Under the pieces are notes generated by a model that searched no databases, was not told where the DNA came from, and worked only from the letters and a program-made list of their open reading frames with translations. 64,000 bases of DNA, taken from NCBI GenBank assembly GCA_001790515.1, contig MGCS01000013.1, forward strand, positions 62,001 through 126,000, written 5' to 3'. A program made the position numbers and the translations under genes. Of this stretch, positions 51,564-60,172 are shown in pieces (the stretch's first letter is position 1; each line of letters opens with the position of its first letter). This DNA comes from Candidatus Saccharibacteria bacterium RIFCSPHIGHO2_12_FULL_44_22 (GTDB lineage: Bacteria > Patescibacteriota > Saccharimonadia > Saccharimonadales > Saccharimonadaceae).

Positions 51564-52727
51564 ATGAGAAAAATAGGTCACTTTATAAAAATGCGATTAC
51601 ATGCGCGCATGACCGTGGTACTGTTTGTTCTTGCGATGATTGCGTTGGTCGCTGGTGTGGTCGCGGTGAATGCGTCGCCATATACTGCTCCGTCTCAGCC
51701 AAAATCTATGCTGTCTATCAATCAGCAAGACTCAAATCTCGTTAACTATCTGCGAGCAAAAGTAACCTATGTCGATGCCGAGAAATCTGTCGTGCACATT
51801 TTAGAAGGCCCACGCAAAGGACTCGAGCAGACCATTCCAATTCGCGACCTGCAACTACCTGCTACCCGCGAAAAAGTAGGCGATACTGTGCTAATTGTCG
51901 ATTCGCAGCAGTATCCTGCGATTACCGAACACTGGCGTATACCGGGGCTGCTACTGCTAGGCATGCTGTTCATCGTCGCAATCGTGCTGATTGGCCGACG
52001 AAAGGGTGTTATGGGATCGGTCGGTTTGGCGATCAGTGTCGCGATTATTGGATTGTATGTGATCCCGCTAATATTACAAGGTGCGCCCTCATTTTGGGTG
52101 ATCGTATCTGCGTCGTTTATGATCGCGGCCATTTCGCTGTATGTTGCGCATGGCCGTAATAGACGAACCACAATTGCACTGCTGGCCACGATTATTATTT
52201 TGCTGATTGTCGTTGCACTTGCTGTTTTTTCGGGCTGGTTGATTGGACTGACCGGCGCGTACGACGAAACATCATCTATTTTTGCGGCGACACATCCGAC
52301 GATTGATATGCGTGGCGTGTTGGTGGGAGGGATGATTATTGCAACGCTTGGCGTGCTGGATGACATAATAACGGCACAAGTGGCAGTAGTTGATCAACTA
52401 CGCAAAGCAAATGCCAAACTGGGGATACGAGAGTTGTATAATCGTGCAAGTGTTGTCGGTGGAGAACATATCGCTGCACTCATTAATACTCTCGCACTTG
52501 CATATATTGGCGTGTCGCTCCCGATGGTACTGAGTATTGTCGATACAAGCTATTCACAAAATATATTTGTATTATTTAATAGTGAATTTATTGCACAAGA
52601 ACTGACGCGAACGATTGTATCAAGCCTAGGATTGATATTTGCTGTGCCTGTCAGTACATTCCTTGCGGCGGTTCTCTTGAGTAATTGGGATCATATAAAA
52701 AGCAAGACACGTTCGCAAGATAAATGA
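51564..52727 (+). CDS. YibE/F-family membrane protein
   Basis: 387 residues, with about 8 predicted TM helices and a soluble beta-rich stretch (about 50-125) after the first helix. The motif GGMIIATLGVLDDIITAQ in the middle is the YibE/F signature. The family is thought to be transporters of unknown substrate. Start ATG 51564 is preferred over the adjacent GTG. No SD of note. Confidence 0.85.
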   Translation: MRKIGHFIKMRLHARMTVVLFVLAMIALVAGVVAVNASPYTAPSQPKSMLSINQQDSNLVNYLRAKVTYVDAEKSVVHILEGPRKGLEQTIPIRDLQLPATREKVGDTVLIVDSQQYPAITEHWRIPGLLLLGMLFIVAIVLIGRRKGVMGSVGLAISVAIIGLYVIPLILQGAPSFWVIVSASFMIAAISLYVAHGRNRRTTIALLATIIILLIVVALAVFSGWLIGLTGAYDETSSIFAATHPTIDMRGVLVGGMIIATLGVLDDIITAQVAVVDQLRKANAKLGIRELYNRASVVGGEHIAALINTLALAYIGVSLPMVLSIVDTSYSQNIFVLFNSEFIAQELTRTIVSSLGLIFAVPVSTFLAAVLLSNWDHIKSKTRSQDK

Positions 52728-52731
52728 TGAA

Positions 52732-52740
52732 TGCTATAAT
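52732..52740 (+). promoter_or_regulatory. Extended -10 of the HAD gene
   Basis: TGC-TATAAT (52735-52740); SD AAGGA at 52765-52769. Confidence 0.6.
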
Positions 52741-52776
52741 AAAGGTTCGATACTAGCTAACAGTAAGGATACCCAC

Positions 52777-53538
52777 ATGCCAAAACGAGTTATCGCGTTT
52801 GACTTAGATGATACGCTTGCGATCACGAAGTCACCAATTTCAGACAGAATGGGAGAACTGCTCTCTGGATTACTAGAACATTATGATGTATGCATTATAT
52901 CTGGTGGCAAATTTGAACAATTCAAAAAGCAAGTAGTCGACCGATTAGAAGCGCCTGCGCATAAATTGAATCGAATGCATTTGATGCCAACATGTGGTAC
53001 GCGCTACTACAGGTACGACGAGCTTGCAAAAGAATGGAAAATACAATACGCCGAAGATCTCTCGGCTGACCAAAAAGCTGAAATATTAAAAGTTGTCGAA
53101 CAATCGGCGCGTGAAGTGCATCTTTGGGCAGAAAAGCCGTATGGTGAAATAATCGAAGATCGTGGCAGTCAAGTAACGTACTCTGCGCTGGGACAGCAAG
53201 CTCCTGCTGAAGAGAAGTATGCATGGGCGAAAGATAACGAGCAAGAAAAGCAAGTACTCCGCCAGTTAATCGCAGAACGCTTGCCGGATCTTGAAGTGCG
53301 TCTTGGCGGCACAACAAGTGTCGACATTACGCGAATTGGGATTGATAAAGCATACGGAATGCGGAAACTTATTGAAGCACTAGGCATTAGTAAGGACGAG
53401 ATTCTCTTTCTGGGAGATAAGTTGAATGAGGGTGGAAATGATTATCCTGTGAAAGCCATGGGTATTGACTCTATTGCTGTAGAACGATGGGAAGATACCG
53501 CGTTAGTACTTGAGGGTATTCTTGGCGTTACCGAATAA
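52777..53538 (+). CDS. HAD-IIB hydrolase, phosphomannomutase-like
   Basis: 253 residues. Asp9 and Asp11 in FDLDDTLA are the HAD nucleophile and acid/base. GGTTSVDITRIGIDKAYGM and FLGDKLNEGGNDYPV resemble the eukaryotic-type phosphomannomutase/phosphatase (PMM2/HAD-IIB) cap and core. It could interconvert hexose phosphates or dephosphorylate a sugar; which one is uncertain. recG follows by 18 bases. Confidence 0.8.
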   Translation: MPKRVIAFDLDDTLAITKSPISDRMGELLSGLLEHYDVCIISGGKFEQFKKQVVDRLEAPAHKLNRMHLMPTCGTRYYRYDELAKEWKIQYAEDLSADQKAEILKVVEQSAREVHLWAEKPYGEIIEDRGSQVTYSALGQQAPAEEKYAWAKDNEQEKQVLRQLIAERLPDLEVRLGGTTSVDITRIGIDKAYGMRKLIEALGISKDEILFLGDKLNEGGNDYPVKAMGIDSIAVERWEDTALVLEGILGVTE

Positions 53539-53556
53539 GGTAAACTGGGCGTAGCT

Positions 53557-55587
53557 ATGAACTTTGCATCGCCCCTACAAAATGTCAAAGGTGTCGGCGA
53601 AAAATCAGCCGAGCAGTTTGCTGCCGCTGGGATACATTCCGTCTACGATCTGGTGACGTTCCTACCACGCCGACATGAAGACTTTTCTGATGTGGCGATG
53701 ATTGCGGATATCAGTCCTGGTAAAAAGACTATCAGGGCGCGCTGTGAAAAGATCGCAACGCGCCCTGTTCGTCGTGGATTACGTATTACAACAGCAACAC
53801 TTGCGGACGAAACAGGCAAGTTGCAAGCTGTCTGGTTCAATCAGCCATATCGTGAAACTCAACTAAAAACAGGTGAGGAATTCTTTTTTTCTGGTGAGTT
53901 TGAGTTTAACTATAATAAATACCAGCTAACCAATCCGAGCGCGGAAAAAGTGAGCGAAGTACCCGTATCGACGGATCGTATAGTACCGACCTATCGCGCA
54001 ATTAAAGGGCTAAAGAGTCAGCTGGTGCGCAAGATTCTGAACGAACTTCGACCGTTGATGACAATGTTTCCTGAAACACTGCCGCCAAATGTGGTAGAGG
54101 ATCAGAAACTAGTGTCATATGCTGATGCGTTACTGGGTATGCATTTTCCAAAGAATCCGGATGATATCGCAAAGGCTCGTGAGCGACTCGGATTTGAAGA
54201 GTTGTTCGAGCTACTTCTTGCTAGCCAGTATAACAAGCAGGAAAACGCCAAACTCGATGGTTGGCATATTCCCTTTGATCAATCTGTCGTCGCGTCGTTT
54301 GTCAAGCAGTTGCCCTTTGATTTAACCGGCGCGCAACGTCGCGCTGCCTGGGAAATTATTCAAGATTTTGAAAAGAGTATTCCGATGAACCGATTGTTGC
54401 AAGGCGATGTTGGATCCGGCAAGACGGTCGTCGCAGGCCTTGCGGCACGTCAAGCTGCCCATGCGGGGTTCCAATCAGCAATTATGGCACCGACAGAGAT
54501 ATTAGCATCGCAACACGCTGAAACGCTTCATAACCTGCTTGGCTCACTGGGAATTCGCGTTGGACTATTGACTGGTAGTGTCAAAGGAACCGCACGCAAG
54601 ACGCTCTATGCTCAGATTGAAAGTGGTGAGGTTGATGTAGTTGTTGGTACGCACGCATTGATCCAAGAAACAGTTCACTTTCATAAACTCGGGTTTGTCA
54701 CGATTGACGAGCAACACCGCTTCGGTGTAAAGCAAAGACAAGAATTATTGAAAAAATCTGATCGAATGCCGCATTTGTTAGCCATGACGGCAACGCCTAT
54801 TCCACGAAGCCTGGCGCTAACGGTTTACGGTGAACTCGAGGTAAGTGTGCTAGACGAACTGCCAAAAGGTCGAAAACCTATAGCTACAAAAATCTGGTCA
54901 CCGAACAGTGCCGCGCAACTATATGAAAAAATAGATGCAGAGATTGCGAGTGGACGACAAGCATACGTTATTTGTAGTCTTATCGACGAAAACCCGGATA
55001 ATGACATTAAAAGTGTCCAAGCGGAATATAAAAAACTGCAGAATTCTATCTTTAAACACCGGAGAATAGGCCTATTACACGGTAAATTAAAGCCAGAAGA
55101 AAAAGACGCAGTCATGCAGCGCTTTGCGGCTGGCGAGATAGACATCCTGGTTAGTACGACGGTTGTCGAGGTTGGTGTTGACGTTCCGAATGCTACAGCG
55201 ATGCTTATCGAAAACGCTGATCGATTCGGTCTGAGTCAGTTGCATCAGCTACGTGGGCGTGTGGGACGGTCGTCGCACCAAAGCTACTGCTACTTGGTCA
55301 TGAGCGACAGTAGCAAGCCGTCACAGCGACTGAAAGAGATTGAAAAATCAAACGATGGCTTTTATCTTGCGGAGGTAGATTTAAAACTGCGTGGTCCCGG
55401 TGAGATCTATGGACGTGCACAACATGGCGCACTTAATCTCCAGATTGCGACACTTGCTGATACGAAATTGATTGCTCGCGCTCAGCAGTCAGCGCGTTCA
55501 TTCGTCGAAACAGGGCAAGATTTGCTACAATATAAACAATTGGCCAAGCAAGTGCAACAGTACCAGCGCCTGACAACATTAAATTAA
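53557..55587 (+). CDS. recG: ATP-dependent DNA helicase RecG
   Basis: 676 residues. Reverses stalled forks and processes recombination intermediates. N-terminal wedge/OB domain (LQNVKGVGEKSAEQF, PRRHEDF), Walker A GDVGSGKT (283-290), the DEQHRFGVKQR motif II region, and C-terminal TTVVEVGVDVPNAT and QLHQLRGRVGRS. It closely follows the HAD gene. Confidence 0.96.
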   Translation: MNFASPLQNVKGVGEKSAEQFAAAGIHSVYDLVTFLPRRHEDFSDVAMIADISPGKKTIRARCEKIATRPVRRGLRITTATLADETGKLQAVWFNQPYRETQLKTGEEFFFSGEFEFNYNKYQLTNPSAEKVSEVPVSTDRIVPTYRAIKGLKSQLVRKILNELRPLMTMFPETLPPNVVEDQKLVSYADALLGMHFPKNPDDIAKARERLGFEELFELLLASQYNKQENAKLDGWHIPFDQSVVASFVKQLPFDLTGAQRRAAWEIIQDFEKSIPMNRLLQGDVGSGKTVVAGLAARQAAHAGFQSAIMAPTEILASQHAETLHNLLGSLGIRVGLLTGSVKGTARKTLYAQIESGEVDVVVGTHALIQETVHFHKLGFVTIDEQHRFGVKQRQELLKKSDRMPHLLAMTATPIPRSLALTVYGELEVSVLDELPKGRKPIATKIWSPNSAAQLYEKIDAEIASGRQAYVICSLIDENPDNDIKSVQAEYKKLQNSIFKHRRIGLLHGKLKPEEKDAVMQRFAAGEIDILVSTTVVEVGVDVPNATAMLIENADRFGLSQLHQLRGRVGRSSHQSYCYLVMSDSSKPSQRLKEIEKSNDGFYLAEVDLKLRGPGEIYGRAQHGALNLQIATLADTKLIARAQQSARSFVETGQDLLQYKQLAKQVQQYQRLTTLN

Positions 55588-55601
55588 AGGGCGAATCCGC
55601 T

Positions 55602-56432
55602 ATGTATTCTGGAACAACGTTTCGTGTAAAATCCGGACGCCTGATGGGCGTCCATCAAAAGATAGATAGATTGGCTCGTCGTGCTCTGGCACACTCGATA
55701 CCGCACAAGACTATATTTCCCAGCGAGAATAGCATTCTTCACTTTGAAGGTCTGAATGGCCCAGATGGTATTAAACGAAAAAGCCCCGGTAGGGACGAGC
55801 CGTGGCATTACGTAGACCCAACCAATGCAGCTGACGATGGGCTGGCTGTCATTATCGAAGATCATGTTCATAATCTGACAACTGCGCTTGTCACCGACAA
55901 TCACGAACGAGCGGCATTTGAAGCTGCGTGGTTAGCGCATGCAATTACCGACGGTCTGACGCCCGCTCATCATTATCCACTCGAGGAGAAATTGGAAGAA
56001 ATGCGCGATGGCAAAGGTTTACATACACGCACGACAGCAAAAGAAAAGCTGCTACTGCCAGGAAAGACCAGACGCGAACAGGTGCGTAATAATTGGCAGT
56101 TCTGGGGAGCAAAAGGTATCATGACGACACACCTCGCGTTCGAGCTGGGTGTTGCAACGACGATCGCAGGGCAACGGATCAATGATACGATTCCTACAGA
56201 AGAAGACAGAGCACGAGTACTAGAGCACGGCGTTGTGGCGCTATTTAAGGAATCGGTTGAACACATTGCTGAGCTGCAGCTATACGAAGAGTTTTACAAA
56301 GCTGGCTGGACGCGACGACTGGCGCGTGATACAAAGCGAATATTAATCCCAGAGATTATTCGTATGGTCTGTCTTAGTTGGTATTATTGTGATATGAAAG
56401 CCAGCGAAGTACGAACGGATCACCATCGATGA
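55602..56432 (+). CDS. Putative zinc-dependent phospholipase C/P1-nuclease-like protein
   Basis: 276 residues. Trp-His (EPWHYVDP), His (EDHVHN), and the HAITDGLTPAHHYP motif (His-x3-Asp-x5-His) match the helical three-zinc fold of phospholipase C/S1-P1 nucleases. No signal peptide is seen, so its site of action is unclear. Its last 4 bases overlap the rsmD start (ATGA). Confidence 0.6.
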   Translation: MYSGTTFRVKSGRLMGVHQKIDRLARRALAHSIPHKTIFPSENSILHFEGLNGPDGIKRKSPGRDEPWHYVDPTNAADDGLAVIIEDHVHNLTTALVTDNHERAAFEAAWLAHAITDGLTPAHHYPLEEKLEEMRDGKGLHTRTTAKEKLLLPGKTRREQVRNNWQFWGAKGIMTTHLAFELGVATTIAGQRINDTIPTEEDRARVLEHGVVALFKESVEHIAELQLYEEFYKAGWTRRLARDTKRILIPEIIRMVCLSWYYCDMKASEVRTDHHR

Positions 56433-56971
56433 ACCTACGGATAATATCGGGTGAATTTGGTGGTCGCAAGATTGGTGCGCCCGATGGTCGCGTCACACAC
56501 CCTATGGGAGATAGGCAGCGGAGCGCATTATTCAATATCATTAACGCTGAGATCCCCGGTGCAAAAGTACTCGACGCTTTTGCGGGGACTGGATCACTTG
56601 GACTTGAATGTCTGAGTCGTGGCGCGGAATCGGTACACTTTATCGAAAAAGACAACACAGCTCAGAAATTCTTGAAAAGTAATGTTGAATTGCTTGGTGT
56701 TGGCGACCGAGTAAAGTTAATTAATACAACAGTTTTAAATTGGATTGAGCGAGCCGATCCGCCGCATTTTGATCTGATATTTGTCGACCCACCGTATGAT
56801 GATATGCAGTTATCCACAGTTACGAGATTATTTGATCTTTTAAAGCCTAGTGCGCTTATGGTATTATCACAACCAGGTAGAAGTGAGAGCCCGACCAAAC
56901 CAGGAGTTGTTGTGGTGGACAATCGTAGTTATGGAAACGCGACTCTCACTTTTTACCGCCGAGAGTTGTAA
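56429..56971 (+). CDS. rsmD: 16S rRNA (guanine966-N2)-methyltransferase
   Basis: 180 residues. SAM-binding FAGTGSLG (51-58) and the catalytic DPPY (120-123) of N2-guanine methylases. The N-terminal RIISGEFGGRKI and PMGDRQRSALFNI are RsmD signatures. Methylates G966 in the small subunit. Translationally coupled to the upstream gene. A terminator follows. Confidence 0.93.
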   Translation: MNLRIISGEFGGRKIGAPDGRVTHPMGDRQRSALFNIINAEIPGAKVLDAFAGTGSLGLECLSRGAESVHFIEKDNTAQKFLKSNVELLGVGDRVKLINTTVLNWIERADPPHFDLIFVDPPYDDMQLSTVTRLFDLLKPSALMVLSQPGRSESPTKPGVVVVDNRSYGNATLTFYRREL

Positions 56972-56985
56972 TTTCTATTTTCTTC

Positions 56986-57010
56986 CCACTGATAATCAGT
57001 GGTTTTTATT
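56986..57010 (+). terminator. Terminator after rsmD
   Basis: CCACTG-ATAAT-CAGTGG, then TTTTTATT. It lies before the SD of the next gene. Confidence 0.75.
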
Positions 57011-57031
57011 ATTTCGACACAGGAGGAAAAA

Positions 57032-57430
57032 ATGAGTATATTTTATGAAGCGAACCGGATTGCTATATGTGTCTTGAGAGATATCGCAACGGGCAAAAAT
57101 GTTTTGGTAGGTCATGACGATGAGTTTGCTCTGGATGAGAGCAATCCTGAGACCGTGTATGATACTTTTTCCTGCAGTATACCTCTAGATGAAGCTAAAC
57201 AGACCACCGTACTTGCTGATGAGCTGTTGAAAAACGGATTTGTCCTGAGGAGCTATCAAGTTACTAAACAATTAACAAGACTTGATGATTATTATATAAA
57301 TCAAAAAAAGAATAGAAAATACAGTACGACAATATATATTCATGGTGACATCGATATTCTCAGTGTCGACAGCATAAAAGATAAGACAGCGCGAGGAAAG
57401 ATACAGCAACCTCCTTACATCATAGAGTAA
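57032..57430 (+). CDS. Hypothetical protein, 132 aa
   Basis: Not recognised. Soluble, acidic N-terminal half and a Lys/Tyr-rich middle (DDYYINQKKNRKYSTTIYIHGDI). Start ATG 57032 has a strong SD (AGGAGG, 57021-57026). A+T-richer than its neighbours. Followed by an 18-bp bidirectional terminator. Confidence 0.7.
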   Translation: MSIFYEANRIAICVLRDIATGKNVLVGHDDEFALDESNPETVYDTFSCSIPLDEAKQTTVLADELLKNGFVLRSYQVTKQLTRLDDYYINQKKNRKYSTTIYIHGDIDILSVDSIKDKTARGKIQQPPYIIE

Positions 57431-57453
57431 GGTGTTAGTAATCCTGCCGAGCG

Positions 57454-57495
57454 CCAAATAAAAACAGGCAGCTATATCTGCCTGTTTTTATTTGG
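57454..57495. terminator. Bidirectional terminator, perfect 18-bp stem
   Basis: CCAAATAAAAACAGGCAG (57454-57471), loop CTATAT, CTGCCTGTTTTTATTTGG (57478-57495). It serves the 132-aa gene and the tRNA-Leu gene; the CCA end of the tRNA (57493-57495) lies within the stem. Confidence 0.85.
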
Positions 57496-57577
57496 TACGC
57501 GAGAGAGGACTTGAACCTCCACGCCCGAAAGCACTAGCTCCTAAGGCTAGCGTGTCTACCAATTCCACCACTCGCGC
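57493..57577 (-). tRNA. tRNA-Leu (anticodon TAG)
   Basis: 85 nt with encoded CCA. Anticodon stem CTAGC/GCTAG with loop CTTAGGA, so anticodon TAG (reads CUA). Acceptor GCGCGAG/CTCGCGT pairs with a G1-U72 wobble. Long variable arm as in class II tRNAs; T-loop GGTTCAAGTCC. Confidence 0.95.
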
Positions 57578-57631
57578 ATACTATACGAGTCTACTGGTTT
57601 ATGATCGTCGATTGGTATATACGAAGTTCAC

Positions 57632-57679
57632 GCTAGCGTGTCTACAAATAATTTGCGTTTCACGTAGCCACCATGTAGC
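57632..57679 (-). repeat. tRNA-Leu fragment upstream of tRNA-Leu(TAG)
   Basis: Minus strand carries GTAGACACGCTAGC (57632-57645), identical to the D-arm/anticodon-stem part of the tRNA, preceded about 20 nt earlier by GCTACATGGTGG, like the 5' end. The pattern resembles the tandem units before the other tRNA-Leu. The rest of 57578-57835 shows no gene. Confidence 0.45.
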
Positions 57680-57835
57680 TTGTATCTTAACTGAAATGTG
57701 CCTACTTTTTATAGTCCGTAATGACTTACTGAATACCAGCTATTTCGCTAGGTAACTGTAACACTATAGCATAAATACCGTCCTGATTCAAAGCCCTATG
57801 TTGCAATGACGACCAAGGAACGGGTTGCACCTCAA

Positions 57836-57841
57836 TATACT
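57836..57841 (+). promoter_or_regulatory. -10 box of the 66-aa ORF
   Basis: TATACT, 10 nt before ATG 57852. Confidence 0.45.
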
Positions 57842-57851
57842 ACGGATGTGA

Positions 57852-58052
57852 ATGAACATGGACGCTAGCGTTAGGTGTGCGCTTACCGAAGAAGAGCTAG
57901 GTCAGGCTATTGCTATGGCTTTTGCGAATGCTCAGCAAGAATTGCCTCCAGAAACGGCAATGCCGTTAATGCGTCGGTTCGAAGTCGAGCTTCGCAGGGT
58001 TGTCGGTGCTGATATGTCTGAGGCGAGTACGATAGCGCCACCTATTTCGTAG
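57852..58052 (+). CDS. Small hypothetical protein, 66 aa, G+C-rich
   Basis: Short, helix-forming, slightly acidic protein (ALTEEELGQAIAMAFANAQ). Not recognised. Richer in G+C than its surroundings; starts ATG 57852 or 57858. It has its own promoter and a strong terminator, so it is probably a real gene despite its size. Confidence 0.55.
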   Translation: MNMDASVRCALTEEELGQAIAMAFANAQQELPPETAMPLMRRFEVELRRVVGADMSEASTIAPPIS

Positions 58053-58054
58053 CG

Positions 58055-58115
58055 TCCGCCGCTCGCGTTGAGTTCGTCAAGAGAACTCCGCATATAGCGG
58101 CGGAGTTTTCTTTTT
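58055..58115 (+). terminator. Terminator after the 66-aa ORF
   Basis: TCCGCCGCT (58055-58063) / AGCGGCGGA (58096-58104), with an internal GAGTTC/GAACTC stem in the loop, then GTTTTCTTTTTG. Confidence 0.75.
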
Positions 58116-58131
58116 GTAGAAACAGCGCTTG

Positions 58132-58140
58132 TGCTATTAT
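58132..58140 (+). promoter_or_regulatory. Extended -10 of the FAD oxidase gene
   Basis: TGC-TATTAT, 8 nt before ATG 58149. Excludes the in-frame GTG at 58131. Confidence 0.6.
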
Positions 58141-58148
58141 TAATACAA

Positions 58149-59789
58149 ATGAGTAAAGTTGCTAACTATCTGAACGAACATATATTAGGTGAAGTCTCCA
58201 GCAACGCGGCAGTTCGACACGCAATGTCAACTGACGGTAGCGTTCTGACAATAGTGCCGGAAATGGTTGTCTATCCGCGAACAACTAATGATATTCGTAA
58301 AGTTGCACGATTTTCCAATCAGCTAGCTGAAAAGGGTCATGCGCTTCCAATTACTGCTCGGGGCGGTGGAAGTGATCAGACGGCGGCGGCGATTGGTAGT
58401 GGAATTATTTTGAATACAACGGCGCATATGAATGCGATATTCGAGCTCGATAGCAAACAGAAGCTTGTGCGGCTGCAACCTGGCGTAAATTTCAAGGCAC
58501 TGAATGATGCGCTATTGCTGCACGGTCTACATATTCCATCGTATCCTGCGTCTGCGGGGTACAGTACGATTGGTGGCGCGGTGGCGAATAACGCAAGTGG
58601 AATTTTGTCGGGTAAATATGGTTCAACCGGGCGATGGGTCCATCAGCTAGAAATTGTTTTGTCTAACGGTGATGTTATGCAGACTGGCCGTATCAGCAAA
58701 CGTGAATTGAATCGCAAAAAAGGTCAACAAACGTTTGAGGGTGAAGTGTACCGGCAGATTGATAACTTGATTACGGATAATGATGATCTGATCGCTAACT
58801 CGATTGCACTCGATGTCCGTGACAACGCTGGCTACGCGGGAATCGTCGATGTGAAGCGCCGCGATGGATCGATGGATTTGACGCCACTATTTATTGGTAG
58901 CCAGGGAACGCTTGGTATTATATCTGAACTCATTATGAAGGCGGAATATGCGAGTGCTGAAGTAGCTGTTGCCGCACTTGCTTTTGAAACGCATAATGCT
59001 GCTCGCGATGCCGCAGATTCACTGCGTAGCCTTGATCCGTGTCTATTAGAGTTTATCGACGGGCCGCTATTTGAAACGGCTCTTGAACGCGGTAAGAAGT
59101 ATCGGTTCTATACAGACGCAATCGAACAAGGTGAGGTTGCAGCGGTACTGCTCGTAGGGTTTGACGACATGAGTGAACGGCACCGTTCTAAAAAAATCAA
59201 AAAAACACGAAAGTTGTTGCAAGGACAGGTGTCGTACATGGATGTTGCGTCCGATGCTGCTGCCGCCAATGAGCTTTTGATTTTGCGTGATGTATCGTCG
59301 GTAGTAGTTGTTCCAGACGGCAACGGCGAATCAGCACCACCGCTCGTCGACGGTGCGTATATACCATCAGAGCGATTCGAAGACTTCATGACATCGTTAG
59401 TGGCATTGGCGTCAAAGTTTGCTGTGCAACTACCTCTTTATGGTCGTCTTCTTGATAATGTGTACTATGTGCGGCCGTCATTGCAGCTGCATAAGGTCGG
59501 TGACAAGCAAAAAGTCTTTAAATTCGTCGATGAGTATTCGCATTTAGTCGTCAGCCACCGCGGACACTTGATTGGCGAATCGGCCGAGGGTAGGTTCAAG
59601 GCATCGTTTGCTTACAAAGAGTTTGATGATGACTTGATGGGACTTTATGATGGTATAAAAGCAATCTTTGATCCTTTAGAGATTTTGAATCCTGGTGTTA
59701 AACAAAAGAATGAGTTGAAGACGATGGTTGCGATGCTTCGTAAAGAATATAATCTTGCTGCATTTGCTGGTCATTCGCCAACGAATTAA
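58149..59789 (+). CDS. FAD-binding oxidoreductase, GlcD/lactate-dehydrogenase-like
   Basis: 546 residues. PCMH-type FAD domain: ITARGGGSDQTAAAIGSGIILN and AGYSTIGGAVANNASGILSGKYGST contact the dinucleotide. The C-terminal cap ends in AIFDPLEILNPGVK, the family's closing motif. Relatives oxidise glycolate, D-lactate or similar 2-hydroxy acids. No iron-sulphur partner is adjacent. Predicted leaderless. Confidence 0.9.
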   Translation: MSKVANYLNEHILGEVSSNAAVRHAMSTDGSVLTIVPEMVVYPRTTNDIRKVARFSNQLAEKGHALPITARGGGSDQTAAAIGSGIILNTTAHMNAIFELDSKQKLVRLQPGVNFKALNDALLLHGLHIPSYPASAGYSTIGGAVANNASGILSGKYGSTGRWVHQLEIVLSNGDVMQTGRISKRELNRKKGQQTFEGEVYRQIDNLITDNDDLIANSIALDVRDNAGYAGIVDVKRRDGSMDLTPLFIGSQGTLGIISELIMKAEYASAEVAVAALAFETHNAARDAADSLRSLDPCLLEFIDGPLFETALERGKKYRFYTDAIEQGEVAAVLLVGFDDMSERHRSKKIKKTRKLLQGQVSYMDVASDAAAANELLILRDVSSVVVVPDGNGESAPPLVDGAYIPSERFEDFMTSLVALASKFAVQLPLYGRLLDNVYYVRPSLQLHKVGDKQKVFKFVDEYSHLVVSHRGHLIGESAEGRFKASFAYKEFDDDLMGLYDGIKAIFDPLEILNPGVKQKNELKTMVAMLRKEYNLAAFAGHSPTN

Positions 59790-59810
59790 TTTTATTCAGC
59801 AATCTCCACT

Positions 59811-59841
59811 TGTCATCCTGAACTCGATTCAGGACCCATTC
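59811..59841 (+). repeat. Dispersed palindromic repeat, copy R3 (module A)
   Basis: TGTCATCCTGAA-N4-ATTCAGGACCCATTC. Preceded by CTCCACT as in the copy near 32116. Start of the third composite element. Confidence 0.75.
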
Positions 59842-59919
59842 GAAAAAAACACTATACGAGTATTCTTCGTCAGAAGAATACAATCCTTACTTTTCAACGC
59901 AAAAGTAACAAACCGTCTT

Positions 59920-60156
59920 CTTTTCGTATCGACGAAAAGAAGCAAAAGGCTTTGTGACGGCTTCCTGTCGCCGAGAACTCCTTATATCTTTTATTGGTCG
60001 CTGCGGAACTCCCGTTGGGAGGTTTTGTATATTGATGTTAGTTATGGATACAAAACAAGTCCTCGTGAATTATTCCAATAAAAGATATAAGGAGTTCTCG
60101 GGTCAGTCCAGATGTCACGATTAGTTGATTACTTTTACGCAGTAGGACTGCGAATG
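59920..60156 (+). repeat. Composite intergenic repeat, third copy (modules B, D, C)
   Basis: Module B (TTTTCGTATCGACGAAAAG then AAGCAAAAGGC near 59930-59950), the inverted repeat, module D (60006-60022), and module C (60135-60156). No ORF of note. Confidence 0.6.
59971..60101. repeat. 27-bp perfect inverted repeat with structured loop
   Basis: Arms 59971-59997 and 60075-60101 are exact reverse complements (CCGAGAACTCC...ATTGG). The 77-nt loop holds CTCCC-gtt-GGGAG and GTTTTGTAT (60022-60030) / ATACAAAAC (60048-60056). It predicts a long stem with two inner hairpins. Confidence 0.85.
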
Positions 60157-60172
60157 ATGGCTTGAAATCATG

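Noticed and set aside
59728-60081. 117-aa ORF across the composite repeat
   Set aside because: It overlaps the FAD oxidase end out of frame and runs through repeats and the inverted repeat; no RBS or promoter.
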